Assembly: GCA_965544035.1 (NCBI GenBank) | Contig: CBEULR010000012.1 | Coordinates: 4,484 to 68,483 of the forward strand | Source: CBEULR01 sp965544035 | GTDB lineage: Bacteria > Bacillota > Desulfotomaculia > Desulfotomaculales > Desulforudaceae | Direction: 5' to 3' | Length of the DNA stretch: 64,000 nt | Shown: in pieces, positions 1 to 8,726 of the stretch | Position numbering within the stretch: the first letter of the stretch is position 1 | How the letters are laid out: each line of letters begins with the position of its first letter | Translations under genes and position numbers: made by a program | The notes under the pieces: model-generated | What the model was told of the DNA's origin: nothing | What the model saw: only the letters and a program-made list of their open reading frames with translations | The model's database searches: none

Positions 1-1
1 G

Positions 2-442
<441 letters not shown>

Positions 443-758
443 AGGCAAGGGGTCAGGCACTCACATTCTTTACATTCTCCCGCAATCCCTTGCGGTGAGC
501 CGCTTTCAGCAGCTTGAGAAAATGTGAAGGCCCGACCCCTTTTCTTTTCTATAATCCCCGCAAACCCTTGGGCGACGCGGTTTAGCGCCGAAATGTAAAG
601 TCTCAAAGGCCCGACCCAGGTCTGTCCCCTCAAGAGCCTTGTGCGCCAACGCTTTCCGCCGAAATGTAAAGAATTTAAGGGGTCAGGCACCTTGAAAAAC
701 ACGCGAAAAGCCTTGTGTGCCAAGGCTTTCCTGCAAAATTTAAAGGTGCCTGACCCCG
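443..758. repeat. Intergenic repeat, copy A, with GGGGTCAGGCAC / GTGCCTGACCCC ends
   Basis: This 316-base spacer has no gene. It is built of modules: GGGGTCAGGCAC near 450, again near 680, and its inverse GTGCCTGACCCC near 750, plus repeated CCGAAATGTAAAG words. Most of it recurs, in the same order but diverged, at about 1784-2018 on the other side of hypE. The arrangement (short palindromic ends, intergenic, several variants) resembles REP- or MITE-like elements mobilised in trans. No open frame of its own is evident. Confidence 0.7.
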
Positions 759-1766
759 TTAGCAGATGCGTGGCAGCGGTGTGCCCGCCAGCATGTCCAT
801 GTACTTTGTGCCGCCGAGGGCGGTCTTCAGGAAGCAGTCGCCCTTCCCTTCGCGAACCTCGCCGATAATGCGGGCGTTCCGCCCGTAGCGGTGATCGCGC
901 ATCAGACGCAGTGCCTCATCGGCCTTCTCCGGGGCGACAATCGCCAAGATTTTACCCTCGTTAGCCATATACAGCAGGTCGACCCCGAGCATCTCCGAGG
1001 CGCCTTTCGCCACGTGATCATACGGGATCTCGGTCTCGTGCAGCCAGATGTCGCATCCGGCCGAACCGGCGATCTCCTTGGCCGACGTCGCCAGTCCGCC
1101 GCGCGTCAGATCGCGCATCAGCCTCACGCCGCCCAGCTGTTCAGCCAACAAAGCGGTGAGCTCGTTCAGCGGGGCGCAGTCGCTCAGGATGGGCTGTTCA
1201 AAACCAAAGCCCTCGCGCGCCGTCAGCACCGCCATCCCGTGGTCGCCGATATTACCGTTCACCAATACCAAATCACCCGGTTTAATCTGATGATATCCCA
1301 GATCCACTCCGGGCGGGATCACCCCGAATCCGGCCGTATTGATGTAGATCCGGTCCAAACTGCCGCGCGGCACCACCTTTGTATCGCCGGCCACCACCTG
1401 CACGCCGGCCTCCCGGCACGTCTGGCCCATTGAGGCCACCGCCCGTTCCAGATCGGCCAGCGGCAGCCCTTCCTCGATCAGAAAACCGGCCGTCAGGTAA
1501 CGCGGCCGCGCACCGCTCACCGCCAGGTCGTTCACCGTTCCGCACACGGCCAGCTTCCCGATATCGCCGCCTGGGAAAAAGGGCGGATCGATCGTGTAGG
1601 AGTCGGTCGTCAGGGCCATCCGGCCTTCACCCACCGAGAATACGGCGGCATCGGTCAGCCCCTCTAGCAGGTTGTTGCCCAGGTGTTTCATAAACAGGCC
1701 GGTGACCAGGTCGTGCGTCAGCCTCCCCCCATCACCGTGCGCCAACAGGATAATGTCTGATGCCAA
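759..1766 (-). CDS. hypE: Hydrogenase maturation protein HypE
   Basis: HypE (335 residues) dehydrates the thiocarbamoyl group that HypF places on its C-terminal cysteine, giving the cyanide ligand of the [NiFe] site. The protein has the two-domain AIRS/PurM-like fold pattern with HGDGG at residues 10-14 and ends in PRIC, the invariant carrier cysteine being the last residue. The start is a TTG at 1764-1766 with AAAGG about 10 bases upstream; no in-frame ATG fits. It is the last gene of the hyp run, separated from hypD by ~250 bases of repeat, unlike the tight packing of the other hyp genes. SelD is a paralogue, but the PRIC tail and the context settle HypE. Confidence 0.95.
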   Translation of the reverse strand: MASDIILLAHGDGGRLTHDLVTGLFMKHLGNNLLEGLTDAAVFSVGEGRMALTTDSYTIDPPFFPGGDIGKLAVCGTVNDLAVSGARPRYLTAGFLIEEGLPLADLERAVASMGQTCREAGVQVVAGDTKVVPRGSLDRIYINTAGFGVIPPGVDLGYHQIKPGDLVLVNGNIGDHGMAVLTAREGFGFEQPILSDCAPLNELTALLAEQLGGVRLMRDLTRGGLATSAKEIAGSAGCDIWLHETEIPYDHVAKGASEMLGVDLLYMANEGKILAIVAPEKADEALRLMRDHRYGRNARIIGEVREGKGDCFLKTALGGTKYMDMLAGTPLPRIC

Positions 1767-1783
1767 TTTCGATCAACCTTTCC

Positions 1784-2018
1784 ATGGGGTCAGGCACTCA
1801 CATTCTTCACATTCTCCCGCAATCCCTTGCGGTGAGCGGCTTTCCGCAGATTTGAAAAGCGTAAGACCTGACCCCTTCTCTCTTCACTAATCCCCGCAAA
1901 CCCTTGTGTGGCCGGGCTTATCGCCGAAATGTAAAAGCCTTGAAGGTGTGTCCCCTCGTAAAACCTTGGGCGCCAAGGGTTTCCGCCGAAATGTAAAGAA
2001 TTTAAGTGCCTGACCCTC
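1784..2018. repeat. Intergenic repeat, copy B, between hypE and hypD
   Basis: This non-coding spacer starts with GGGGTCAGGCACTCACATTC, as copy A does at ~450, continues with the same CCCGCAATCCCTTGCGGTGA, ATCCCCGCAAACCCTTG and CCGAAATGTAAAG modules, and ends in GTGCCTGACCC next to the hypD stop. The right-hand module of copy A (about 680-755) is shortened here. It interrupts an otherwise overlapping hyp gene string, which suggests insertion after the operon formed. It may lower or uncouple hypE expression. Confidence 0.7.
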
Positions 2019-3128
2019 CTAGCGGCGGCGGTCGTACTGGTAGTAGGCGGCGCAGGCGCCCTCGGACGACACCATACAGGGGCCGACCGGGTGCACCGGC
2101 GTGCAGGCCGTACCGAAAAGCCTGCAGTCGTGCGGGTTGATCTTACCCTTCAGCAGATCGCCACAGCGGCAGCCCTTCGGGATGCGCGGTTCAGGCACCT
2201 CCACTTCGAACCGCTTGGCCGCGTCGAAGTCGGCAAACTCGGGCCGGATGGCCATCCCGCTGGCCGGGATCATGCCGAACCCCCGCCAGGAAACGTCGCA
2301 AACCTCGAAGTACTGTTCCATCAGGGCCTGGGCCCTGACATTCCCCTCATCTTTGACCACCCGGGAATACCCGTTATCCACCCGCGCCTCGCCGCGGAGG
2401 ATCTGGCCCAGCAGGTTGTGCAGGCAGTCCAGGATGTCGGCCGTTTCAAATCCGGTGACCACGGCGGGCAGGCGATACTGATCAGCAACAAACTGGAAGG
2501 CGTTCCGCCCGACGATGGCCGTCGCGTGGCCGGGCAGGATGAACCCGTCCAGCTTCAGCTCCGGATCGGACAGGATCACGTGCATCGCCGGCGGCACCAG
2601 CTTGTGCGAAACTAAAACGCTGTAGTTCGACACGCCCTGCGCCTTGGCCTGCATTATGCTCAGCGCCACCCCCGGGGCAGTCGTCTCAAAGCCGACTCCC
2701 AGGAACACCATCTGCCGGTCCGGGTGGTTCTTCGCCCACTCCACGGCATCGGCCGGCGAGTAAAATATGCGCACATCAGCACCCAGCGCCTTCTCCTTTT
2801 CCAGCGAGGTCACGCTTCCCGGCACCCGGATCATATCCCCAAAGGTGCCCAGCGTCACACCGGGCGTCCGGGCGAAGGCCACCATCCGGTCGATGTCACC
2901 ATAATCGGTGACGCACACCGGGCAGCCGGGACCGCTCCGCAGGTCAATGTATTCACCCAGCAGGCTGCGCAGACCGGCCTTGGAGATGGCCACGGTATGC
3001 GTGCCGCACACCTCCATAAACACCGCCCGGCGGCCGAGGCGCTCCGCCGCTTCCTTGGCCAGTTCGGTGACCTTGGCCAGCAGCGCTTGGCTTATCTTCG
3101 GGTCACGAAACCTGTCCAGGATTTGCAT
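2019..3128 (-). CDS. hypD: Hydrogenase maturation protein HypD
   Basis: HypD (369 residues) is the Fe-S scaffold that, with HypC, holds the iron while CO and CN ligands are added. CGTHT (C41) and GPGCPVC (C69, C72) are the conserved redox and iron-binding cysteines. The C-terminal region has the four-cysteine [4Fe-4S] set in GCRCGDLL, HDCRLFG, ACTP and GPCMVSSEG. Length is typical for the family. Its start overlaps the end of hypC by 26 bases, so the two are translationally coupled, as fits their complex. Confidence 0.95.
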   Translation of the reverse strand: MQILDRFRDPKISQALLAKVTELAKEAAERLGRRAVFMEVCGTHTVAISKAGLRSLLGEYIDLRSGPGCPVCVTDYGDIDRMVAFARTPGVTLGTFGDMIRVPGSVTSLEKEKALGADVRIFYSPADAVEWAKNHPDRQMVFLGVGFETTAPGVALSIMQAKAQGVSNYSVLVSHKLVPPAMHVILSDPELKLDGFILPGHATAIVGRNAFQFVADQYRLPAVVTGFETADILDCLHNLLGQILRGEARVDNGYSRVVKDEGNVRAQALMEQYFEVCDVSWRGFGMIPASGMAIRPEFADFDAAKRFEVEVPEPRIPKGCRCGDLLKGKINPHDCRLFGTACTPVHPVGPCMVSSEGACAAYYQYDRRR

Positions 3129-3345
3129 CCTTCAAGATCTCCTCCCACAGCTTGATTCGTTCCTGCGCCTCTTCCACGTCCAGTTTCTCGATCGCAAACC
3201 CGGTGTGCGCGATCAGGTATTCGCCGATCTCCACCTCGCCCACCATCATGGTGTTCACGCGGCGGGTCACACCGAAAACCTCCACCACCGCCACATTCTC
3301 TTCCGGATGCACCTCGATCACTCGTCCCGGTACGGCTACACACAT
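3103..3345 (-). CDS. hypC: Hydrogenase maturation chaperone HypC
   Basis: HypC (80 residues) carries the Fe(CN)2CO unit from HypD to the hydrogenase large-subunit precursor. I place the start at 3345 because the family begins with Met-Cys and the second cysteine is essential; this gives MCVAVPGRVIEV, an exact family N-terminus, preceded by GGAGAGAGGA. The frame is open further upstream, but those 15 residues lie inside hypF and do not fit the family. The gene overlaps hypF by 10 bases and hypD by 26. Confidence 0.94.
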   Translation of the reverse strand: MCVAVPGRVIEVHPEENVAVVEVFGVTRRVNTMMVGEVEIGEYLIAHTGFAIEKLDVEEAQERIKLWEEILKDANPGQVS

Positions 3346-5654
3346 TCCTCTCTCCACCTCCGATAAGCTATCACGGCCTGCCCCAGACACAGCCCGCCGT
3401 CGTTCGCCGGCACATACCGGTGATACAGCAGACGGTAACCCGCATCCGGCAGTGCCTTCTTGGCACGCGCAAACAGGTATCTATTCTGCCAGGAGCCGCC
3501 GCTCAGAGCGACCGTCCGGAGGCCGGTGGCCTCCGCCGTCTGCCGCACGGTCTCCAACACCATCTCTATAACCGTGTTGTGAAACCGCGTGACGATGGTC
3601 TCCCGGGATTCTCCCTTTGTTAAATCGGCCAGCACGCCGCGGATGATCCCGCCGGCCGATATTACCCGGCCCTTGATCTCGAACGGGTAGGCACCCAGCC
3701 GCAATCCGTCCTCCGGATCAAGAACCAGCTCGCTGAGCTCGATCGCCGCCTGGCCCTCATAGCTCGCCTGACGGCACACCCCCAGCAGGGCGGACACCGC
3801 GTCGAACAGACGGCCGCACCCCGAGCTGGGCGGGCAGTTGAAGCCCCGCGCCAGAAGCTGTTGCACAATAGGCAGCTCCCGGCCGAACTCCCCGAACAGT
3901 CGCGCCGCCTCGCGCGCCCCCTCATCCGCACCCAGATAGGTGTGCAGGTAGGCCGTCGCCGTCCGCCAGGGATTGCGCACCGCCTGCTCACCGCCCGGGA
4001 GCGGCACGTAGCCCAGATGGTACTCGCGGTTGAAGGACGTGTAATCCCCGGTGAGGATCTCAAATCCCCAGAGCGTCCCGTCGGTGCCGTACCCGGTCCC
4101 GTCCAGGATCACCCCGATCGCCCGCTCTTCCACATCGTTATCGGCCAGACAGGAAACCAGGTGGGCGTGGTGGTGCTGCACCGCATACCGCGCTTCGGCC
4201 GGCACCCTTCCGGCCAGGCGCGAGGAACGGTAGTCCGGGTGCAGGTCGTAGCCCACGATCTCGGCCTCGATCCCCAGCAGCCGCTGGAAATTCATCAGGC
4301 TGGAGAACAGGTTGTTCTCCCCCTCCACACTGTCCAGCTCGCCCACATGCTGACTGACAAAGGCCTGATCCTTCTTCAGCAGGCAGAAGGTGTTCTTCAT
4401 CTCCCCGCCGATCCCCAGCACCACACGCTCGGCCGCGAACGGCACGCGCACCGGCACCGGCACGTAACCGCGGGAGCGGCGGAGCAATACCGTATCCCCG
4501 TCCACCACCATGGTCAGAGAATCGTCGCACCGGTTCACAATTTCCCGGTTGTGCAGGAGATAATAGTCCGCAATGCCGGCCAGCTCGCGCAGGGCATCGG
4601 CGTTCTCCTTCGCCAGCGGCAGCTCACTGTAGTTGCCGCTGGTCATCACCAGAATATCGAACGGGCCGCCAAATAGCAAATGATGCAGCGGCGTGTAAGG
4701 CAGCATCACGCCCAGCGTCTTCAGGCCCGGAGCCAGTTCAACCGGCAGGTCGTACGCCTCGTTCTGCCGCAGCACCACGATCGGCGCCTGCGGCGAGCGC
4801 AGCAGTTCGGCCTCGGCCTCGTCCACCCGGCAGAATTGCCGCACCGTCTCCAGATTACGGCACATCACCGCGAAGGGCTTGGCGCTGCGGCCTTTTCGGT
4901 TGCGCAGGGTGCGCAGCACCTCCGGGTCGCGCGCGTTGCACACCAGGTGAAAGCCGCCCAGGCTCTTCAACGCCAGAATCTTACCCCGGCCGAGCGCCTC
5001 CCAGCACAGCTCGCGCCAATCACCATCGATCGGGGTACCCTCACCGTCGGTGAACTCCACCGTAGGGCCGCACACCGGACAGGCCACCGGCTGGGCGTGA
5101 AAACGCCGGTCCAGCGGGTCGCGGTACTCCCGCGCGCAGTCCGGGCACATCGGGAACCCGGCCATCGAGGTCTTCGGCCGGTCATAAGGCAGGTCGCGCA
5201 CAATCGTGAAGCGCGGCCCGCAGTTTGTGCAGTTCGTAAACGGGTAGCCGAAATGGCGGTCGTTCGGGTCGAAGGTGTCCCGCGCACATTCCGGACACAT
5301 CCCCACATCGGGCGGCACCAGGGCCTCAATCTCGTCATCGGCGGCGCTGGCCGTGATCTCAAAGCCCGTGTAACCCTCCACCGGCCGCTCCTCGACCTCG
5401 AAAAAGTCGATCCGCGCCAGCCGGGGCGGTTCATCCTGCAGCACCCGGACAAAACTCTGCACCGCCCCGGCCGGTCCCTCGGCCTCGATCAGCACACCCC
5501 GTCCGGCATTGAGCACGCTGCCCGTCAAACCATGCTTGAGCGCCTGGTTGTACACGAAGGGCCGAAAGCCCACCCCCTGGACGGTGCCCTTGATCGTTAT
5601 CCGGTAATGGCGTTTTTCTTCTCGCGCACCCGTTCTCTCAGCCATGCGCACCAC
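3336..5654 (-). CDS. hypF: Carbamoyltransferase HypF
   Basis: HypF (772 residues) makes thiocarbamate on HypE from carbamoyl phosphate and ATP. Domains in order: acylphosphatase-like (about 15-105, with GTVQGVGFRPFVY), two zinc fingers (CPEC..CTNC and CPDC..CPVC, about 115-195), YrdC-like (about 200-390) and Kae1/TobZ-like with HHHAH near residue 480 as metal ligands. The start is a GTG at 5654 with GAGGG 9 bases ahead; an ATG nine bases further in is possible. It overlaps hypB by 58 bases and hypC by 10, so it sits in a compact operon. Confidence 0.95.
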   Translation of the reverse strand: MVRMAERTGAREEKRHYRITIKGTVQGVGFRPFVYNQALKHGLTGSVLNAGRGVLIEAEGPAGAVQSFVRVLQDEPPRLARIDFFEVEERPVEGYTGFEITASAADDEIEALVPPDVGMCPECARDTFDPNDRHFGYPFTNCTNCGPRFTIVRDLPYDRPKTSMAGFPMCPDCAREYRDPLDRRFHAQPVACPVCGPTVEFTDGEGTPIDGDWRELCWEALGRGKILALKSLGGFHLVCNARDPEVLRTLRNRKGRSAKPFAVMCRNLETVRQFCRVDEAEAELLRSPQAPIVVLRQNEAYDLPVELAPGLKTLGVMLPYTPLHHLLFGGPFDILVMTSGNYSELPLAKENADALRELAGIADYYLLHNREIVNRCDDSLTMVVDGDTVLLRRSRGYVPVPVRVPFAAERVVLGIGGEMKNTFCLLKKDQAFVSQHVGELDSVEGENNLFSSLMNFQRLLGIEAEIVGYDLHPDYRSSRLAGRVPAEARYAVQHHHAHLVSCLADNDVEERAIGVILDGTGYGTDGTLWGFEILTGDYTSFNREYHLGYVPLPGGEQAVRNPWRTATAYLHTYLGADEGAREAARLFGEFGRELPIVQQLLARGFNCPPSSGCGRLFDAVSALLGVCRQASYEGQAAIELSELVLDPEDGLRLGAYPFEIKGRVISAGGIIRGVLADLTKGESRETIVTRFHNTVIEMVLETVRQTAEATGLRTVALSGGSWQNRYLFARAKKALPDAGYRLLYHRYVPANDGGLCLGQAVIAYRRWREECV

Positions 5655-6265
5655 TTTTCTACGCCCTCACCCGTACGGGCCGAGGTGACGAATATTTCCA
5701 AATCAGGGTTAATCTCTTTGATTTCCCGGGTCACCGTCTCCATGTCAAAGTCGGTGTACGGCACCAGATCGCTCTTGTTGATCACCGCGGCATGCGCCTG
5801 CCGGAACACCGCGGGATACTTGGCCGGTTTGTCGCCTCCCTCGGCCACACTCAGGAGGGCGATCTTGTAGTCCTCGCCGAGGTCAAAGTCGGCCGGACAG
5901 ACCAGGTTCCCCACGTTTTCAATGAACAGCAAGTCGGTGTTCTCAACATCCAGCTGATCGAGCGCCCGCCCCACCATGTTCGCGTCCAGGTGGCAGAGGC
6001 CCTCGGTGTTCACCTGCACCACGTCGGCCCCCTGCCCGGCGATCCGCTCGGCATCCCGCGTGGTATAGATGTCCCCCTCCACCACGCTGATCACCATTTC
6101 GTCCTTCAGCGCGGCGATCGTGCGCTCCAGGAGCGTGGTCTTTCCCGCGCCCGGGGAACTGATCAGGTTGACGGTCAGCAATTTCTGCAGGCGTTCCCGG
6201 TTCTCCCGCGCGACCTGGTCGTTAGCCCGTAGAATGCGTTGCGCCATTACTACTTTCAACGCCAT
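5597..6265 (-). CDS. hypB: Nickel-inserting GTPase HypB
   Basis: HypB (222 residues) is the SIMIBI-class GTPase that, with HypA, inserts nickel into the large subunit. The P-loop SSPGAGKTT is at residues 36-44, followed by EGD and the metal-site motif ENVGNLVCPA. The histidine-rich or CxxCGC N-terminal nickel-storage segment of some HypB proteins is absent, so this is the short form. The start at 6265 has AAGGAAG directly upstream. It overlaps hypA by 44 bases and hypF by 58. Confidence 0.95.
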   Translation of the reverse strand: MALKVVMAQRILRANDQVARENRERLQKLLTVNLISSPGAGKTTLLERTIAALKDEMVISVVEGDIYTTRDAERIAGQGADVVQVNTEGLCHLDANMVGRALDQLDVENTDLLFIENVGNLVCPADFDLGEDYKIALLSVAEGGDKPAKYPAVFRQAHAAVINKSDLVPYTDFDMETVTREIKEINPDLEIFVTSARTGEGVEKWCAWLRERVREKKNAITG

Positions 6266-6614
6266 CTTCCTTTCCGTCGTCTCCCTCGTAATAGTCGATA
6301 TACAGCTCCTGCCCGGTCTTCACCTTGGCGCGTGCGCCGCACTTCGGGCAGAAGTAGGTCACGTCCTCGACTTCGGACACCGCCCCGCACTTGGGGCATT
6401 CCACCGTAATGTCCACCACCTCGATCTCCAGCTCGCCGCCCTCAAAAATCGTACCGGGCGAAAGAATGGTAAACGCGAAGTCCAGGGCGTCCGGCAGGGC
6501 GCCGTTCATCTTGCCCAGAACCAGCTTCACCTTGGTCACCCGCTTGATGTTGTTCTCCTCGGCAGATTCAGTAATCTGCTCGAAAATGGCCGTCATCAGC
6601 CCGATTTCATGCAT
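6222..6614 (-). CDS. hypA: Hydrogenase nickel metallochaperone HypA
   Basis: HypA (130 residues) delivers nickel together with HypB. It begins MHE, where His2 is the nickel ligand, and has the zinc site C73-x2-C76 and C89-x2-C92. The last ~20 residues are a low-complexity acidic and serine-rich tail, slightly longer than usual, and include the stretch overlapping hypB. It starts 10 bases after the stop of the maturation protease gene. Confidence 0.94.
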   Translation of the reverse strand: MHEIGLMTAIFEQITESAEENNIKRVTKVKLVLGKMNGALPDALDFAFTILSPGTIFEGGELEIEVVDITVECPKCGAVSEVEDVTYFCPKCGARAKVKTGQELYIDYYEGDDGKEDGVESSNGATHSTG

Positions 6615-6624
6615 TCCTAAACCC

Positions 6625-7107
6625 TCACTCTTTTCCTAGCCAGCGGTCGATCTCGGCGCGGACGGCGCGGGCCGCCTCCGGCACGGCCTGGGCCACCTCC
6701 GGGGAGAGGCCCATATGCCACGCCTCCATACTGGAAACCGTCACCCCGATGATCACCACTTCGGTGGGAATCATCTCGGGCACCGACCTGCGCCCGAAGG
6801 CCAAGGCGTCCCGGACGCTGATATCGTGCACCGACGCCGGCGGCGCCGACTTCCGCGGAAGCTCGTCCTCCCGCCACCGCACGATTTGACCCGGTTCGCC
6901 CGTTCCCGCTACCGCGTCTATTATAACAGCTTTATCGAATTCCAACATGTGGTCCAGCAGGCCCAAACCGGGAGCACCCGCCTCCACCACCTGCACCGTC
7001 TGGGGCAACCCCTCCCGGGTCAGTTCACGCAGGACCTCGATTCCGACCCCGTCGTCTCCCGCGAACACGTTTCCGCACGCCAAGACGACAATTTTCGGTT
7101 TGCTCAA
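6625..7107 (-). CDS. Hydrogenase maturation protease (HyaD/HycI/FrhD family)
   Basis: A 160-residue endopeptidase that removes the C-terminal extension of the large subunit once nickel is in place. The N-terminal GNVFAGDDGVG supplies Asp19, and Asp64 (IIDAVAG) and His94 (SVHDIS) complete the nickel-sensing triad known from HybD and HycI. Its likely substrate is MvhA just upstream, which has a DPCFSCATH site followed by a 28-residue tail. The start is a TTG at 7107 with GGGAG 10 bases upstream. It is the first gene after the terminator that follows mvhA and may head the maturation transcript. Confidence 0.9.
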   Translation of the reverse strand: MSKPKIVVLACGNVFAGDDGVGIEVLRELTREGLPQTVQVVEAGAPGLGLLDHMLEFDKAVIIDAVAGTGEPGQIVRWREDELPRKSAPPASVHDISVRDALAFGRRSVPEMIPTEVVIIGVTVSSMEAWHMGLSPEVAQAVPEAARAVRAEIDRWLGKE

Positions 7108-7199
7108 CCCTTAATCACTCCCGGATTCCACTGCGGCCGATAGATACCTTTAGCATTCGTCTTTTGTCCGTGCATATCCTTTCACTGTCGAAAAAGAAC

Positions 7200-7229
7200 G
7201 GGACCCCTCCGGATAACCGGAAGGGTCCC
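7200..7229 (-). terminator. Rho-independent terminator after mvhA
   Basis: On the minus strand GGGACCCTTCCGG and CCGGAGGGGTCCC form a 13-bp stem (one G-T pair) with a TTAT loop, followed by GTTCTTTTTC. It lies 28 bases after the mvhA stop and before the maturation protease gene, so most mvhDGA transcripts should end here. The hyp genes would then depend on read-through or on their own promoter. Confidence 0.85.
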
Positions 7230-7256
7230 GAAAGGTAGGTCCAAGTCACCAGCTGA

Positions 7257-8726
7257 CTAGCTGACTCCTCTTTCCAACTGCTTAACCATCTCACCGTTAG
7301 CATCATATACGTTGATGCTGAGCGGCATTTCACCCAAAATGGCGTGTGTCGCGCAGCTGAAGCACGGGTCATACGCCCGGAGAGCCATCTCGACCATATT
7401 CAGCAGGCCGTTGGTGATCTCCATACCCGGCTTGATGACGGCCATCGCCGCCTTCTTCACCGCCATGGCAATCGGGCCGTTATTGTTGGTGGTGCCCACG
7501 ATCAGGTTGGCCGCCGTGACGATACCCTTTTCGTCGGTGGCGTAGTGGTGCGTCAGGGTGCCGCGCGGCGCCTCAACGATTCCCACACCCTCCTTCGGCG
7601 TCTCGGTCGGGATGTTCAGGATATCATCACTGGTGATCTCCGGATCCTGCGCCAGCTCAAGCAGACGCTCGGTGGCATACATAAGCTCAACCAAACGCGC
7701 CCAGTGCGTGGCCAGCACGGCGTGTACCGGCCTGCCGCCGAGCGTATCGAAGAACCTCTCGTAGGCGGCCTGCGCTTCCGGAGTGGTAAAGCCTTCGCTG
7801 GCGTTAATGCGGCCCAGCGGAGCGGCCTGGTAAATCGAGGTGCCCGGGCCTTCCACCAGACCCTGCCACCCGAGCTTCTTCAGGTACGGGAACTTCAGAT
7901 AGCTGTACTCTTCCACGTGCTCGGCCACGTAGTCCAGGTATTCCCTCGGGCCGTACTTGTAGAGTTCATTGCCCTCGGTATCCACCACACGGACCTTGCC
8001 GTCGTAGAAGTTGACCTTGTTGTTCTCGTCGACCATACCCATGTAGTTGGTGACCAGCTTGTACCCGTCGCTCAGAATCAGATCGACATAGGCCTTGTTC
8101 TTAAGCACAACGTCATCGAAGAGCTGTAGGCTGAACTTCGCGAATTCCACCAGGGATTTCGCCATTTCTTCGACTTCCTTGCGCTCATCTTCGTTGAGGC
8201 CCTTACTCACACCGCCGGGCAGCGTCCAGGCCGGATGCGTCGCCTTGCCGCCCAGCATGGCCTGAATCTTCTGCGCCTTAGCGCGGTGCTTGACGACCGA
8301 GCCCCCGATCTCCACACCGACTTTGCCGATCACACCCAGCACGTTCCGGACGGCCGGGTCGGCGTCGGGGCCCATCACAAAGTCGGGCGCCCCCAGGGCG
8401 TAGAAATGCGCGATATGGCTGTGCGTGAAGTGCGCCGAATAATAGAGCTCGCGGAGTTTTTTCGCCGTCGGCGTAGGTTCTACTCCGTAAACCATGTCCA
8501 TGGCCTTACCCGAGGCCAAATGATGCGCGGCGGGTCAAACACCGCAGATACGGGTAACAATCTGCACAACCTGCTCCATCGGGCGGCCTTCGCAGAATTT
8601 CTCGAAGCCGCGCAGCTCCGGAATCTGGAGATACACGTTTTCGACCGCCCCGGAGTCATTCAGGAAGATATTGATCTTGGCGTGACCCTCCAGCCTGGTT
8701 ACCGGATCAATAGCGATCTTCTTCAT
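7257..8726 (-). CDS. mvhA: [NiFe] hydrogenase large subunit MvhA-type, with selenocysteine at the L1 motif
   Basis: The catalytic subunit of an F420-non-reducing (MvhADG, group 3) hydrogenase, 489 residues when the TGA at 8535-8537 is read as selenocysteine 64. The frame before TGA ends RICGV and after it continues PAAHHLASGKAMD without shift, exactly matching the L1 motif RxCGxC..H, so U64 replaces its second cysteine (C61-x2-U64). The L2 motif DPCFSCATH (C455, C458, H461) keeps both cysteines and is followed by a 28-residue removable tail. A hairpin at 8501-8518 is a candidate SECIS. The start ATG at 8726 overlaps mvhG by 4 bases. Separately, the pieces would be a 63-residue and a 420-residue protein, neither functional. 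The alternative is a nonsense mutation, but mvhD shows the same situation. Confidence 0.9.
8501..8518 (-). promoter_or_regulatory. Candidate SECIS hairpin of mvhA
   Basis: On the minus strand, 16 bases after the TGA, TGGCC and GGCCA form a 5-bp stem around the loop TCGGGTAA. Bacterial SECIS elements lie just downstream of the UGA and have a short apical stem with a G/U-bearing loop, and this one fits in place and size. The stem is short, so the call is weaker than for mvhD; CCCG directly after the TGA could alternatively pair with CGGG in the loop. Confidence 0.5.

Noticed and set aside
443..758. CRISPR array, suggested by recurring short words
   Set aside because: Units are irregular in length and spacing, and there are no cas genes.
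759..1766. Selenophosphate synthetase (selD) as the identity of the AIRS-family gene
   Set aside because: The C-terminus PRIC and the hyp context identify HypE; the N-terminal selenocysteine/cysteine motif of SelD is absent.
7257..8519. Hydrogenase large subunit as a separate 420-residue gene starting at TTG 8519
   Set aside because: The preceding 63-residue frame ends exactly in the L1 motif, and the two parts join at TGA without shift. A start inside the motif would remove essential ligands.
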